From contig NZ_FZQR01000011.1 of the NCBI RefSeq assembly GCF_900199455.1, positions 62,001-126,000 on the forward strand: 64,000 bases of DNA, in the 5' to 3' direction. This document shows, piece by piece, positions 62,594 through 64,000 of the stretch; the stretch's first letter is position 1, and the number at the start of each line of letters is the position of its first letter. Under the pieces are notes generated by a model. That model was not told where the DNA came from and made no database searches. It was given only the letters and a program-made list of their open reading frames with translations. Source of the stretch: Mesorhizobium carmichaelinearum. GTDB taxonomy: Bacteria; Pseudomonadota; Alphaproteobacteria; Rhizobiales; Rhizobiaceae. A program made the position numbers and the translations under genes.

Positions 62594-63232
62594 ATGTCAA
62601 CGTGGATTCGCAATGCCTGGATCGAAGCCGTGAAACTCAAGCGTCTCAGTGACATACGCCGCAAGGAGTTGCGGCAGGCCGCCTTCGCGGTGCTGGAGCG
62701 CGAGGGCATTGCGGGTGCGACGCTGGAAAAGGTGGCAGCCCATGCAGGCGCCTCCAAGGGCATCGTGCTGCACTATTTCCGCAACAAGCAGGAATTGTTC
62801 GAGCATGCGATGCGCGAGGCCAACGCCGTGCTGCGCGACGCGGTCGTCGCCCGGCTTCGCCAGGCGCGCACGCCAATGGAGCGGCTCGATGCGGTGATCG
62901 ATGGCAATTTCGAGGAGCATCTGTTCCTGCCGCCTCTTTGCCATGCCTGGCTTTCGCTCTGCGCCGAGGTGCCGCGTGACGAAAAGCTGGCGCGGATTCA
63001 GAAGGTGCTGCACGCGCGCATGCGCTCGAACCTGTTGTCCGGCCTGCACGGCCTTGCCTCGCCTGAAGATGCCGACGACATCGCGCTTGGCGTCACCGCG
63101 CTGATCGACGGGCTTTGGCTGCGCCTCGGCCTGGAGCCGGGCAGCGTGTCGCGCGAACAGGCGATCCGCCAGGTCAAGGATTTTGTCGCCGCCCGACTGG
63201 CCATGCGCCAGCATGTGACTGCCGGCGCCTAA
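62594..63232 (+). CDS. betI: Choline-responsive repressor BetI
   Basis: A 212-residue TetR-type repressor of the BetI group. The HTH reads LSDIRRKELRQAAFAVL then GATLEKVAAHAGASKGIVLHYFRNKQELF; PPLCHAWLSLCAEV lies in the ligand domain. The ATG at 62594 adds a 12-residue leader relative to the GTG at 62630, and the latter fits family length as well. Divergent from choX. Confidence 0.9.
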   Translation: MSTWIRNAWIEAVKLKRLSDIRRKELRQAAFAVLEREGIAGATLEKVAAHAGASKGIVLHYFRNKQELFEHAMREANAVLRDAVVARLRQARTPMERLDAVIDGNFEEHLFLPPLCHAWLSLCAEVPRDEKLARIQKVLHARMRSNLLSGLHGLASPEDADDIALGVTALIDGLWLRLGLEPGSVSREQAIRQVKDFVAARLAMRQHVTAGA

Positions 63233-63271
63233 GCCTGCGCGAATTTCATACCACGCAGCGGGTGCGGACTG

Positions 63272-64000
63272 TCAGACCGGCCAACCGGTCGCGCGCTTGC
63301 GCCGTTCAAGGCCGGATTTCAGATTGCCGCCGGCAGCGGCGTGATCCCCCAGCAGCTTCGCCCATGCCGCCGCCGCCGCCGCGCGGGTCAGGTGGGTCTG
63401 TGCGAACTGCCGCGCCTCCGCGGCTATTTCGCTTTCCAGCTTCGGATTGGCGCGCAGCCACTCGATGCGTTCGGCGAGATCAGACATGTCGCGCGCCACA
63501 GGGACGTAGTGGCGAAACGGTTCGATATCTTCGAAGAACCATTCGCGCCACGGCCGATCCTGCAGCAGCACGACGCGCTTGGTGTGGAGCAGCATCTTGA
63601 AGCGGCCGCTATAACCCGCCCCTTCGACATCGATCATGTACCTGTAGGTGGTGACCTGGTCTTCCATCGTCCTGAATTTGGTGGAATACCGGTTGGTGGC
63701 GACATCGTAATTCGCCTCGGTGTCATACGCCTCGATCAGGTCCGGGCGGGCCGGCGCAATCTCGACAATCCTTTTGCGGGCACCGTTCATGCAGCGCCCC
63801 GCCCAGAACAACCTGTTGTCGCGCGGCGGCTCTTCCGATGCGGCCGCCATCGCCCGCGTCTTCTGGTCGTAGTCGTTGAACTTCGCATCCGGCCAGCCAT
63901 CGAAAACGAAATCGGGCGCCGCCACCTCGCCATAGCCGTCGGCCTGAGAGAAGGCGAAACGCGTGCGAAAATAGCGATGCCTTCGGCGCGACGGCGTGTC
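63272..64000 (-). CDS. GT90-type (CAP10-like) glycosyltransferase, 5'-truncated
   Basis: The frame is open to the right edge; about 242 residues are visible. The C-terminal half shows the GT90/CAP10 signature: YRYMIDVEGAGYSGRFKMLLHTKRVVLLQDRPWREWFFEDIEPFRHYVPV is split here as YMIDVEGAGYSGRFKML and LLQDRPWREWFFEDIEPF, then DLAERIEWLRANP. Such enzymes transfer sugars to lipopolysaccharide or capsule. The start lies beyond the window; a GTG at 63925 is an internal codon. Confidence 0.72.
   Translation of the reverse strand, partial: DTPSRRRHRYFRTRFAFSQADGYGEVAAPDFVFDGWPDAKFNDYDQKTRAMAAASEEPPRDNRLFWAGRCMNGARKRIVEIAPARPDLIEAYDTEANYDVATNRYSTKFRTMEDQVTTYRYMIDVEGAGYSGRFKMLLHTKRVVLLQDRPWREWFFEDIEPFRHYVPVARDMSDLAERIEWLRANPKLESEIAAEARQFAQTHLTRAAAAAAWAKLLGDHAAAGGNLKSGLERRKRATGWPV

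Overview
This 64 kb window is high-GC chromosomal DNA from an alphaproteobacterium of the order Rhizobiales, most likely Mesorhizobium or a close relative. The case rests on a CIRCE-controlled groESL with an alpha-type sigma-32 promoter, a cobalamin riboswitch, an EcfG-type stress promoter, dense ABC-transporter and LacI/TetR content, ChoX/BetI proteins, and several copies of a rhizobial palindromic intergenic repeat (core CCCAAAACCG...ACTTTTGGG). Both ends cut through genes: an HdeD-like membrane protein on the left and a GT90-like glycosyltransferase on the right. No tRNA, rRNA or CRISPR array was seen.

Layout. 1-11.6 kb: ribF with a HAD phosphatase, a TadG-like vWA protein, an FAD oxidase, a LysE exporter, then an IS5-type transposase and a nitronate monooxygenase gene enclosed by one pair of inverted repeats, a DUF2189 membrane protein, a second TadG-like gene and a CAP-domain lipoprotein. 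11.6-16.4 kb: tandem repeats, a 2OG-Fe(II) oxygenase and a marR-emrA-emrB drug-efflux operon with a strongly base-paired element between emrA and emrB. 16.6-22.4 kb: a six-gene lipid operon resembling E. coli ynbABCD plus an acyltransferase. 22.5-26 kb: a B12-riboswitch-controlled ABC importer with a DUF1636 gene. 26-31 kb: a ribose-type sugar importer with its LacI regulator. 31-40 kb: regulators, a MarR-GNAT fusion, a catabolic cluster (PLP enzyme, lactone oxidase, MFS, TetR), and a divergent ATP-grasp/methyltransferase pair. 40-42.1 kb: groESL. 42.4-45.5 kb: a three-gene TadG/TadE/TadE operon.

45.5-64 kb: a TetR-controlled oxidoreductase/OsmC/NTF2-like cluster, a LysE exporter, four short genes ending in a YkgJ protein, a cold-shock gene, GST/YciI, csbD behind an EcfG promoter, a Tat-exported phosphoesterase, an amino-acid-type importer with an FAD oxidase facing a LacI regulator across two phased palindromes, a TetR/NIPSNAP pair, and choX with an alpha/beta hydrolase opposite betI.

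The best candidates for undescribed biology are the ynb-like lipid operon, the transposon-like unit carrying nitronate monooxygenase, the structured element inside the efflux operon, and the riboswitch-controlled DUF1636 gene. Functions are inferred by reading the proteins; no database search was run.
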